Origin: Bacillota bacterium | GTDB taxonomy: Bacteria; Bacillota; Clostridia; Christensenellales; SZUA-584 | NCBI GenBank assembly: GCA_023428025.1 | Contig: JAEYZN010000029.1 | Location: forward strand, 1 to 7,846 | Length of the DNA: 7,846 nt | Direction of reading: 5' to 3' | Part shown: piece by piece, positions 1 to 5,879 of the stretch | Position numbering within the stretch: position 1 is the stretch's first letter | Layout of the letters: each line of letters starts with the position of its first letter | Position numbers and translations under genes: made by a program | The notes under the pieces: model-generated | What the model saw: the letters and a program-made list of their open reading frames with translations, nothing else | Database searches by the model: none | What the model was told of the DNA's origin: nothing

Positions 1-1754
1 GTGTCATACATACCCGTCGTCGTCATAAACATGGCCAGCAGACCCAGCGACGCAATGGACGCAAGGAACGTAAATGTGCCGGAGAATATCGCGAGACCCA
101 CGATGATCTCGAGGATCACGATGAACACCTGGAAGAACATCGCCCAGCCGTCCGTCGCCAGCACCCATCCGTTCACGATCCAGTCCACCAGGAAGAACTT
201 GATGCGGAACACCAGCGGGCTGCTCTCGCCGGAGCGTTCAAGGAATATTCCCAAGAACCCGAGGTCGATGTTGATCAGCTTTTCAGCAACAGCCGCGCCT
301 GCCGTTGCCGTGCCCGCCGTTGCGGCCGCCGCTGCGTCAGCAGCGCCTGCCGTTGCTGTGGAGGTTCCATCAGCACCGCCATAGCCCAGAAACGCGGCCA
401 GCTTCGGATCGGTCATCCAGCCCTCAAGTATTTTCTTCAAACCTTCATAGAACCACGCCCAGCCGAGATACAGCCGGAGCGGCACCAGCCACCACGCCTG
501 AACCGTCCTGGTATAGTTGCGCTGCAGGAAGCGCTTGTGCTGCCTGCGCTCCAGTATCTCTTCGCGCAGATATTTCCAGACGCCAGACAGGCCCAGAATG
601 CCGTGCAGGTAGTGCATGTTGACAAGGTATTTCATGAACAGCGATATCCATCTGCCCGGACGCACGCCCATCAGATCGGCCACGGCGAAGTAGTTGCCGA
701 TGCAGACCATCACGCCGTGCAGTTTGACCTTGACCGGCTTTAACTCTTTGCCATGCAGGCTGGCCAGTATGTTATGCGCCGCGCCTTCCGCCGTCTGCAG
801 CGCCGTCTCCACCATGGCCGGATACGCTTTGCCCTTCTCGTCCAGCAGCGCGCCCACATCGCCGATCGCGAACACGTTTTCATGCTTCGTCCGGCAGTAT
901 TCGTCCACACAAAGGCGTCTTGCGCCGCCCTTGTCCATGTCCATTTTCTCCACATCGAGGGCCGCTCTGACGCCGGCTGCCCATATCAGCGTATGGGTGC
1001 CGATGGTGGTGCCGGTGCTGAGGTCGATAGAGTCCGTCGTCACGTTTTTGATGGCGGTGGACAGAGTGATCTCAATGCCCAGTTTTTCGGTCATATAATC
1101 GTGAGACTTCTTGCTGTTCTGGTCGCACAGGTTGCTCAGCACGCAGTCCAGCATATCCACCAGCACCAAACGGATTTCCTCGCGCTTGATGTGATGCTCA
1201 CGGCCAAGCTTTTTCACCCACTGGGCGATCTCGCCGATCATCTCCACACCGGTGAAGCCAGCGCCGCCCACCACAAACGTCAGCAGGCGTTTGCGGCGTT
1301 CCGCGTCGGTCTCCGTCTCCGCTTCAAAAAAGCAGCGCTCGATATGCTCCCTTATGGTGATCGCGTCGCTGACGGACCAGAGCGGGAACCCATGTTCCTC
1401 TAGGCCGGGAATGCCAAAGTAATTCGGTGTCGAGCCGATCGCCATGACCAGGTAGTCATAAGGATATACATGGTTCGCTGAAGCCACCCTTTTACTCTCG
1501 AACTCAAACCGCTCAATGTTATCGATCACAACATTAACGCGCGTATTCCTGAAAATATTGCTGAGCGGCACTTTCACCGCGTCTTCGGATACCCTGTTTC
1601 CGGCGACCTCATGAATCTCCGTCAGCAGCGTATGGTAGGGATTCCGGTCGATGATCGTGATATCGAGATCATCCCTTCTCCCTTTCTTGTACAGCTTTAA
1701 CGCTGCTTCGATGCCGGCGTAACCGGCGCCCACGATGACAACTTTCTTTGGCAT
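1..1754 (-). CDS. ndh2: Type II NADH dehydrogenase with C-terminal DoxX-like membrane domain (partial, continues past left edge)
   Basis: This FAD-dependent NADH:quinone oxidoreductase (NDH-2) would oxidise cytoplasmic NADH and reduce a membrane quinone without pumping protons. 584 codons are open and no stop is reached before the window edge. Visible motifs are an N-terminal FAD Rossmann motif VVIVGAGYAGIEAA (residues 5-18), a second nucleotide-binding motif VVGGAGFTGVE (about 160-170, NADH site) and FAIGD (295-299, FAD contact) followed by an NDH-2-like PAMVETALQ segment. A membrane-proximal region follows (about 370-400). After about residue 420 there is an extra domain that ordinary 400-residue NDH-2 enzymes lack: a helix of DoxX/DoxD type (LRLYLGWAWFYEGLKKI), an Ala/Thr/Gly-rich stretch (about 461-490) and further hydrophobic helices (about 510-582). 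A membrane extension is also known in the Listeria extracellular electron transfer Ndh2. The ATG is preceded by GGAGGA at good spacing. It is the second gene of an operon with the prenyltransferase 15 bases upstream. The assignment as NDH-2 is firm; the role in extracellular transfer is inferred from neighbours. Confidence 0.9.
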   Translation of the reverse strand, partial: MPKKVVIVGAGYAGIEAALKLYKKGRRDDLDITIIDRNPYHTLLTEIHEVAGNRVSEDAVKVPLSNIFRNTRVNVVIDNIERFEFESKRVASANHVYPYDYLVMAIGSTPNYFGIPGLEEHGFPLWSVSDAITIREHIERCFFEAETETDAERRKRLLTFVVGGAGFTGVEMIGEIAQWVKKLGREHHIKREEIRLVLVDMLDCVLSNLCDQNSKKSHDYMTEKLGIEITLSTAIKNVTTDSIDLSTGTTIGTHTLIWAAGVRAALDVEKMDMDKGGARRLCVDEYCRTKHENVFAIGDVGALLDEKGKAYPAMVETALQTAEGAAHNILASLHGKELKPVKVKLHGVMVCIGNYFAVADLMGVRPGRWISLFMKYLVNMHYLHGILGLSGVWKYLREEILERRQHKRFLQRNYTRTVQAWWLVPLRLYLGWAWFYEGLKKILEGWMTDPKLAAFLGYGGADGTSTATAGAADAAAAATAGTATAGAAVAEKLINIDLGFLGIFLERSGESSPLVFRIKFFLVDWIVNGWVLATDGWAMFFQVFIVILEIIVGLAIFSGTFTFLASIASLGLLAMFMTTTGMYD

Positions 1755-1769
1755 ACATCTTCCTCCATG

Positions 1770-2711
1770 TTAAAATACCAAACCATCCAAAACAGCACTG
1801 ACAATGAAACACAACCCGAAGAGCTGATATATCAGCACAGTGGCTCCGTTGGATTTTAATAAACGTTCAATATTATCATAATTCATCCGGCAATTTTTAA
1901 CCGCTTTTATCGCTATCGGCAATGTCACGAGCGGCAAAAGCCAGATATATTTATGCGTCGATAATGCGATGCCGATCACGCCGAGATAACTCAGGGCAAA
2001 AAGCGCCGTATAAACCCACACAGCATTCTTTTTGCCAAGACGGACGACCCAGTTCTTCTTGGCGTGCGCCTTGTCGACTTCGTAATCCGGAAACTGGTTG
2101 ATCCACAGCACATTTATGATCAGAAATGCGAGCGGCAGAGACACCAGCAGGGGCAGCCAATCGAACCGGCCCTCTATCAATATATATATACCCATGACGA
2201 TGGCGGGCCCAAACGCCAGCCCTACCGCAATCTCGCCCAAACCTCTGTAACAGAGCTTGAACGGCGGCAGGCTGTAAAGCACCGCCAGAACAAAACCGGC
2301 CAATCCCGCCCAAAACGCCAGAGGCTCCACAAACACGACCAGCGCCAAGCCAATGCCTGCGGCAACTGCAAAGCAGACGATCGCGATGGCCAGGCACTGC
2401 GTCAGCGTCAGCCGCCCCTGAACGATCGACTTTTTTCCGCCGGAGAACGGCGTGCGGTGCGCGTCGTCCACCCCCGGGTCCACGCCGGACTGGTAATCCA
2501 CCACTTCGTTCAGCGCATTCTTGCCGATCTCAACCAAAAAGACGCTGACCATTGCCACCACAAACCAGAGCAAGCTTAGCGGCTTCGTATGCGTCCCCAG
2601 CGACCAAGCTATTGCAGCTGCGGTCAGCATCGGCACAGCCGACGCAATCCATATCTTCGGGTCTGCAACCTGCATGAATCCTTTAAACGATAGCGAATAA
2701 TTTCTGCTCAT
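1770..2711 (-). CDS. UbiA/MenA-family quinone prenyltransferase (DmkA-like)
   Basis: This integral membrane protein of 313 residues would attach a polyprenyl chain to an aromatic quinone precursor, most plausibly 1,4-dihydroxy-2-naphthoate for demethylmenaquinone. The first aspartate-rich motif is N68-E-V-V-D72...G-V-D78, a variant of NDxxDxxxxD. The second is N205-Q-F-P-D209-Y-E-V-D213. Both bind Mg-diphosphate in this family. The segment YSLPPFKL...GLGEIAVGLAFGP (146-169) is MenA-like. About eight hydrophobic helices fit the family, and the length is usual. GTG at 2714 directly precedes ATG at 2711; I prefer the ATG, but no strong ribosome binding site separates them. It leads the operon with the NDH-2 gene, 15 bases apart. 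In Listeria the dedicated extracellular electron transfer quinone is made by such an enzyme (DmkA), so this is probably a pathway-specific paralogue rather than the housekeeping MenA. Other UbiA-family substrates cannot be excluded. Confidence 0.86.
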   Translation of the reverse strand: MSRNYSLSFKGFMQVADPKIWIASAVPMLTAAAIAWSLGTHTKPLSLLWFVVAMVSVFLVEIGKNALNEVVDYQSGVDPGVDDAHRTPFSGGKKSIVQGRLTLTQCLAIAIVCFAVAAGIGLALVVFVEPLAFWAGLAGFVLAVLYSLPPFKLCYRGLGEIAVGLAFGPAIVMGIYILIEGRFDWLPLLVSLPLAFLIINVLWINQFPDYEVDKAHAKKNWVVRLGKKNAVWVYTALFALSYLGVIGIALSTHKYIWLLPLVTLPIAIKAVKNCRMNYDNIERLLKSNGATVLIYQLFGLCFIVSAVLDGLVF

Positions 2712-2803
2712 CACACAAATAACTTACCCAAACAATGTTTTTTATATATTATCAGAACCATTCCGAAATGTAAATGATATAGTTTTCACGATCTTAAGGC
2801 ATT

Positions 2804-2831
2804 ATTATACAGCATTCCGGCGAAAATCCAA
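2804..2831 (-). promoter_or_regulatory. Sigma-A-like promoter of the prenyltransferase/NDH-2 operon
   Basis: On the minus strand TTGGAT (2831-2826) is followed after 16 bases by a perfect TATAAT (2809-2804). Transcription would start near 2797, giving an untranslated leader of about 85 bases before the ATG at 2711. A second weaker -10-like GATAAT lies closer to the gene but lacks a good -35 box. Confidence 0.65.
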
Positions 2832-2850
2832 GCATTACCTTCTTAAAACA

Positions 2851-2871
2851 CCATATTCGGTTAGGATATGG
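2851..2871. promoter_or_regulatory. Inverted repeat between divergent promoters (candidate operator)
   Basis: CCATATTC and GGATATGG form an 8-base inverted repeat with one G-T wobble around a 5-base centre. It lies between the -35 boxes of the two divergent promoters (2831 and 2884), 12 bases from the plus-strand one. This is the usual place for a regulator that acts on both transcription units. No regulator is identified, so the role is inferred. Confidence 0.35.
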
Positions 2872-2883
2872 AACAAATTATTA

Positions 2884-2912
2884 TTGAAAGCGTTTATGAT
2901 TAATGGTATAAT
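2884..2912 (+). promoter_or_regulatory. Sigma-A-like promoter of the FMN-binding lipoprotein gene
   Basis: TTGAAA (2884-2889), a 17-base spacer and a perfect TATAAT (2907-2912) make a near-consensus housekeeping promoter. It suggests strong expression of the lipoprotein, starting near 2919 with a leader of about 70 bases. Confidence 0.8.
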
Positions 2913-2918
2913 CGCTAA

Positions 2919-2957
2919 ATCCAAGACAGCCGTACATAAATACGGTGAGATTTGGAT
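2919..2957 (+). promoter_or_regulatory. Two-tier hairpin in the 5' leader of the lipoprotein mRNA
   Basis: An outer stem ATCCAA (2919-2924) / TTGGAT (2952-2957) encloses an inner stem CCGTA (2930-2934) / TACGG (2941-2945) with a six-base loop. The structure would sit at the very 5' end of the transcript, upstream of the GGAGG at 2979. A stabilising 5' hairpin or a small regulatory element is possible. It matches no riboswitch class that I recognise. Confidence 0.35.
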
Positions 2958-2988
2958 AAAATAGTCACAAATTATTTTGGAGGACCTA

Positions 2989-4089
2989 ATGAAAAAGTTT
3001 CTATTGTTTATGTTGGTATCATTGATGATACTGTCTGTGGCTCTTGCCGGCTGCGGCAACAAGACACCTGAGCCGTCGGCTACCACAGAAGCTCCAGCCG
3101 CTACCGAAGCGCCTGCTGAAACCAGCGCGGCTGTTGAAGAGCCCGCTGCGGACGGCGCTGTGAAAACCGGCCTTGGCTCTGTGATCAGCATCGCGAAGTC
3201 TGCAAGCGCCTCGGCAGATGCTGACGCTTTGGCGGAAGCTGATATCGTCTCCGCCGCTGTCACGCTGGATGCGGAAGGCAAGATCGTGAACGTCAAGATC
3301 GACATGACGCAGTCCAAGGTCAACTTCGACGCGGCGGGCCAGCTGAAGACAGACGTGGCCGCCGAGGTCAAAACCAAGGTTGAGCTGGGCGACGAGTATG
3401 GCATGAAGTCCGCTTCCGGCATCGGCAAAGAGTGGTATGAGCACGCTGCCGCACTGGAAGACTGGATGGTCGGCATGACGATCGATGAAGTTATGGGCAT
3501 GGAGCTTACCGCAGAAGGCACACCGGCGGATGCTGACCTGACCTCTACCGTCACCGTTCATGTCGGCGATTACCTTAATGCTGTGAAGAAGGCCGTTGAG
3601 AATGCGAAGGACTTCGGCGTGGCTGTTACCGGCGCGACCAAGACCGGCCTTGGCAATGTGGTTTCCATCGCGAAATCCGTTGGCGCAACCGCTGAAGCGG
3701 CTGGCGCTGCCCAGACGGATAACGTGATGGTCGCCGTCACGCTTGACGAGTCGGGCAAGATCGTTGGCGTGGTGATCGACACCGCTCAGGTAAAGATCGA
3801 CGTGGATGCGAAGGGCGCTATCACCAGCGACACCGCTGCCGCTCTTAAGTCCAAGGTTGAACTGGGCGATGAGTATGGCATGAAGTCTGCTTCCGGCATC
3901 GGCAAAGAGTGGTATGAGCAGGCTGCCGCGCTGGCTCAGTGGATGATCGGCAAGACTGTGGACGAAGTGGCCGGGATGCAGATATCTGCTGAAGGCACAC
4001 CGGCGGAAGCTGACCTGACCTCCAGCGTAACGGTCCATGTTGGCGATTACATCAAGGCTCTGCAGAAGGCTGCTGCCAACGCCGACTGA
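2989..4089 (+). CDS. FMN-binding-type lipoprotein with two tandem domains (PplA-like)
   Basis: This is a 366-residue surface lipoprotein that probably carries flavin and shuttles electrons outside the membrane. A lipoprotein signal peptide ends in the lipobox LAGC (Cys22). A flexible Thr/Pro/Ala/Glu linker (about 26-57) could span the cell wall. Two domains (59-207 and 218-366) align at a constant offset of 159 residues without gaps. Each contains a VTLDxxGKIVxVxID strand pair typical of FMN_bind domains, the shared block GDEYGMKSASGIGKEWYE, and near its end DLTSTVT (183-189) or DLTSSVT (342-348). These last motifs line up with the DxxSGAT flavinylation motif, making Thr189 and Thr348 the likely FMN acceptors. 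An upstream in-frame TTG at 2977 overlaps the GGAGG at 2979-2983, so ATG 2989 is the start. The partner ApbE lies next downstream and the electron source genes lie divergently. Listeria PplA has the same layout. FMN attachment is inferred. Confidence 0.85.
   Translation: MKKFLLFMLVSLMILSVALAGCGNKTPEPSATTEAPAATEAPAETSAAVEEPAADGAVKTGLGSVISIAKSASASADADALAEADIVSAAVTLDAEGKIVNVKIDMTQSKVNFDAAGQLKTDVAAEVKTKVELGDEYGMKSASGIGKEWYEHAAALEDWMVGMTIDEVMGMELTAEGTPADADLTSTVTVHVGDYLNAVKKAVENAKDFGVAVTGATKTGLGNVVSIAKSVGATAEAAGAAQTDNVMVAVTLDESGKIVGVVIDTAQVKIDVDAKGAITSDTAAALKSKVELGDEYGMKSASGIGKEWYEQAAALAQWMIGKTVDEVAGMQISAEGTPAEADLTSSVTVHVGDYIKALQKAAANAD
3163..4086 (+). repeat. Tandem 477-bp coding repeat (two FMN_bind-like domains)
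   Basis: The two domain-coding halves (from about 3163 and from about 3640) are related at a fixed offset of 477 bases with no indels. The best-conserved block, from 3376 and 3853, differs at only about 5 of 82 positions, mostly silent changes, while flanking parts have diverged more. This indicates an internal gene duplication with either strong constraint or local gene conversion on the core block. Confidence 0.85.
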
Positions 4090-4118
4090 TTTCTGAGAGA
4101 ATAAGTACGGAGCAAAAT

Positions 4119-4148
4119 CCCTCCAAAGCGATTTGGAGGGGTTTTTTC
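4119..4148 (+). terminator. Rho-independent terminator after the lipoprotein gene
   Basis: A perfect 9-base-pair stem, CCCTCCAAA (4119-4127) and TTTGGAGGG (4132-4140), closes on a GNRA-type GCGA loop and is followed by GTTTTTTC. It ends the lipoprotein transcript 30 bases after the stop codon and would reduce read-through into apbE. Confidence 0.93.
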
Positions 4149-4157
4149 TTACACAGG

Positions 4158-4173
4158 TTATTGCGCGCAACAA
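4158..4173. promoter_or_regulatory. Palindrome upstream of apbE (candidate operator)
   Basis: TTATTGCGCGCAACAA is a 16-base palindrome with a perfect TTGCGCGCAA core and a single mismatched outer pair. It lies in the spacer between the lipoprotein terminator and apbE. A dimeric regulator could bind here, but no clear promoter was found next to it. Confidence 0.25.
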
Positions 4174-4204
4174 CGGCTTATAGGCACAGATGTTTACACC
4201 GTCC

Positions 4205-4234
4205 GGGTTTTGCGTTAAAGTTGATGCAAAGCCC
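4205..4234 (+). promoter_or_regulatory. Hairpin in the spacer before apbE
   Basis: GGGTTTTGC (4205-4213) can pair with GCAAAGCCC (4226-4234), giving nine pairs including one G-U, around a 12-base loop. No T-run follows, so it is not a standard terminator. It may be a leader structure or a protein site. I found no convincing sigma-A promoter in 4151-4287, so apbE may rely on a weak promoter or on read-through. Confidence 0.3.
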
Positions 4235-4287
4235 AATCGCGCTCTGAGTTTATCAATTAGTTTACGGGGTATGGAGTTTCTGAAAAT

Positions 4288-5385
4288 ATGAAGAGAAGAG
4301 TACAACTCATCCTGCTTATAATGGTGTTTTTGGCTATGGCGGTGCTGCCGGGCTGCGGTGAGAAACCGCAGTACGAAAAATACCGCAGCGATTTTATGGA
4401 CACGTTTGATACCGTCGTCACCGTGATGGCTTACGCGCAGTCGGACGAGGAGTTCGACGAACTCCTCTCCCTCACGCACGACGAGTTTCTGAATATGCAC
4501 AAGCTTTTCGATATCTATCACAATTACGACGGCATGAACAACGTGAAGACCATCAACGACAATGCCGGGATCAAACCGGTCAAAGTGGATTCTCATATTA
4601 TCGAAGTGATCAAGCTGTCCAAGGAGTGGTACAAAAAATCAGGCGGGACAGTCAATATCGCGTTGGGCGCCGTGCTGTCCATCTGGCACGATTACCGTGA
4701 AGCCGGGATAGCCGACCCGGGCAGCGCCCAGCTTCCGCCGATGGCCGACCTTCAGGAGGCAAACGCCCACACGGATATCGACAAGATCGTCGTGGATGAA
4801 GCGGCGTCCACCGTCTATCTCAAGGACAAGGACATGAGCCTCGACATGGGCGGGGTCGCCAAAGGTTACGCGACAGAGGTTGTGGCCGACCTGCTCGCCC
4901 AGAAGGGCTACGATTCCGTGCTGATCAGCGCGGGCGGCAATATCCGCGCCATCGGCACACCCAAAGACGGCATCCGTAATAAATGGGGCGTGGGCATCAA
5001 GGACCCCGACAGCCCGCTGGCCGGTTCCACCGACGAGTCCAATCTGCTGGACGTGGCGTTCGTGACCGATATGTCCGTCGTGTCCAGCGGCGTGTACGAG
5101 CGGTTTTATGCCGTTGACGGCAAGCAGTATCACCACCTGATAGACCCTGCCACGCTGATGCCGGCTGATTATTATAAGGCTGTCACTGTGGTGACGAAGG
5201 ATTCGGGCATAGCCGATCTACTGACAAAGCCTCTTTTCATCAAGCCGCCCGAAGAGGCGCTGGCGTATGCGGAGAATCTGGACGGCGTTGAAGCGATTTG
5301 GGTGCTGCCGGACAACGAGCTGATGATGACTTCCGGCATGAAGCCCTTCCTGCGCGACCTTGGCGGCGCTTCATCCGAATCGTAA
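4288..5385 (+). CDS. apbE: ApbE-family FAD:protein FMN transferase, lipoprotein
   Basis: This 365-residue enzyme would split FAD and attach FMN through a phosphodiester bond to a threonine of a target protein, working outside the membrane. A signal peptide ends in LPGC (Cys23), an acceptable though not ideal lipobox. ApbE hallmarks in order are TFDTVVTV (39-46), GGTVNIALGAVLSIW (119-133), LDMGGVAKGYA (185-195, flavin binding), SAGGNI (214-219), VSSGVYERF (265-273), HHLIDPATLMP (282-292) and D310-L-L-T313, the Mg-binding DxxT pair. The length is normal for the family. A GGAG at 4273-4276 lies 11 bases before the ATG, slightly far. The obvious substrate is the tandem-domain lipoprotein encoded immediately upstream, as FmnB serves PplA in Listeria. 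The terminator between the two genes would keep this catalytic protein scarcer than its substrate. The family assignment is firm; the substrate is inferred. Confidence 0.94.
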   Translation: MKRRVQLILLIMVFLAMAVLPGCGEKPQYEKYRSDFMDTFDTVVTVMAYAQSDEEFDELLSLTHDEFLNMHKLFDIYHNYDGMNNVKTINDNAGIKPVKVDSHIIEVIKLSKEWYKKSGGTVNIALGAVLSIWHDYREAGIADPGSAQLPPMADLQEANAHTDIDKIVVDEAASTVYLKDKDMSLDMGGVAKGYATEVVADLLAQKGYDSVLISAGGNIRAIGTPKDGIRNKWGVGIKDPDSPLAGSTDESNLLDVAFVTDMSVVSSGVYERFYAVDGKQYHHLIDPATLMPADYYKAVTVVTKDSGIADLLTKPLFIKPPEEALAYAENLDGVEAIWVLPDNELMMTSGMKPFLRDLGGASSES

Positions 5386-5421
5386 GCGCTTTCTGGCGCT
5401 AAGATTAATACGCTTTCCGAC

Positions 5422-5453
5422 ACTCCTTCTGATGGCAGAAGGAGTTTTCTTTT
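5422..5453 (+). terminator. Rho-independent terminator after apbE
   Basis: ACTCCTTCTG (5422-5431) pairs perfectly with CAGAAGGAGT (5436-5445) around the loop ATGG. A T-rich tail TTTTCTTTT follows. It lies 37 bases after the apbE stop codon. Confidence 0.92.
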
Positions 5454-5477
5454 GCTTCAATCCAAAAGTTCCGGTCA

Positions 5478-5521
5478 TAAAAACGGCGGTGGCCTTAAAC
5501 CGTCTGTTTAAAGTCACCGCC
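5478..5521 (-). terminator. Rho-independent terminator of the DUF2975/XRE operon
   Basis: Read on the minus strand, GGCGGTGACTTTAAAC (5521-5506) pairs with GTTTAAGGCCACCGCC (5500-5485) with one A-C mismatch and one G-U pair around a 5-base loop. GTTTTTATG follows. It ends the minus-strand operon 25 bases after the microprotein stop and faces the apbE terminator. Confidence 0.8.
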
Positions 5522-5545
5522 TATTTAAAAAATGTTTGAAGCTTG

Positions 5546-5656
5546 TTAGGACTCTTCTTCTTTATCGTCGGTATCTGCCGAAGCCGCCGCCGGTTTTTCA
5601 GCCGGCTCCTGGCTGTGCGTCAGAAAGTACTCATACAGGTAGTTTGTATCAGTCAT
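5546..5656 (-). CDS. Acidic 36-residue microprotein, translationally coupled to the XRE regulator
   Basis: The reading frame encodes MTDTNYLYEYFLTHSQEPAE, then an Ala/Pro stretch, and ends in the acidic tail DTDDKEEES. A good ribosome site GGAGG lies 6 bases before the ATG, inside the end of the regulator gene. The ATG overlaps the regulator's stop in ATGACTGA, so translation is probably coupled. The terminator follows shortly after. The aromatic N-terminus (YLYEYF) could form a short helix, and the rest is likely disordered. I recognise no family. Coding status rests on the start site, coupling and placement before the terminator. A function in modulating the regulator or the membrane protein is only a guess. 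Confidence 0.65.
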   Translation of the reverse strand: MTDTNYLYEYFLTHSQEPAEKPAAASADTDDKEEES

Positions 5657-5864
5657 TCCCGTCCTCCCTGAACTCTAAAATATCTCCAGGCTGGCAGCCC
5701 AGCTCCACGCAGATCGCGTTCAACGTCGAAAAGCGTATGGCCTTCGCCTTCCCTGTTTTCAGTATCGATAGATTGGCCTTCGTTATGCCCACCTTGTCCG
5801 AAAGCTCGTTGAGTGAGATTTTCCTTTTGGCCATCATGACATCCAGGTTAACGATAATTGCCAA
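5649..5864 (-). CDS. Small XRE/Cro-CI-family transcriptional regulator (YozG-like)
   Basis: This 71-residue DNA-binding protein is almost entirely one helix-turn-helix domain. SLNELSDKVGITKANLSILKT (about 17-37) covers the two HTH helices, and FSTLNAICVELGCQPGDILEF completes the five-helix fold. The sequence MAIIVNLDVMMAKRK...KAKAIRFSTL is characteristic of the YozG-like group that accompanies DUF2975 membrane proteins. The start is TTG at 5864. It is supported by GGGAGG six bases upstream and by the conserved MAIIVNLD N-terminus, which the downstream ATG codons would remove. It lies 15 bases after the DUF2975 gene and overlaps the following microprotein gene by 8 bases. It probably regulates its own operon, but no operator was identified. 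Confidence 0.9.
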   Translation of the reverse strand: MAIIVNLDVMMAKRKISLNELSDKVGITKANLSILKTGKAKAIRFSTLNAICVELGCQPGDILEFREDGND

Positions 5865-5879
5865 TGCGATCCTCCCGTC

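Noticed and set aside
753..1403. A 216-codon plus-strand frame inside the NDH-2 gene
   Set aside because: The opposite strand encodes a continuous NDH-2 with all motifs; the frame's His/Arg/Gln-rich product is typical of an antisense shadow.
2919..2988. FMN riboswitch before the lipoprotein gene
   Set aside because: The leader is only about 70 bases and lacks the six-helix architecture and conserved segments of the FMN aptamer.
2977..2991. TTG at 2977 as the lipoprotein start
   Set aside because: It overlaps the GGAGG ribosome site that correctly serves ATG 2989, and ATG gives a standard lysine-led signal peptide.
2835..3554. A 239-codon minus-strand frame over the divergent promoter region and lipoprotein N-terminus
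   Set aside because: It has Ser/Ala-rich shadow composition, covers two good promoters and lies antisense to the lipobox-containing gene.
3019..4596. A 525-codon open frame on the minus strand across the lipoprotein and apbE starts
   Set aside because: It lies antisense to two well-supported genes, crosses a terminator, has no ribosome site or recognisable motif, and is explained by the GC-rich codon bias of the true genes.
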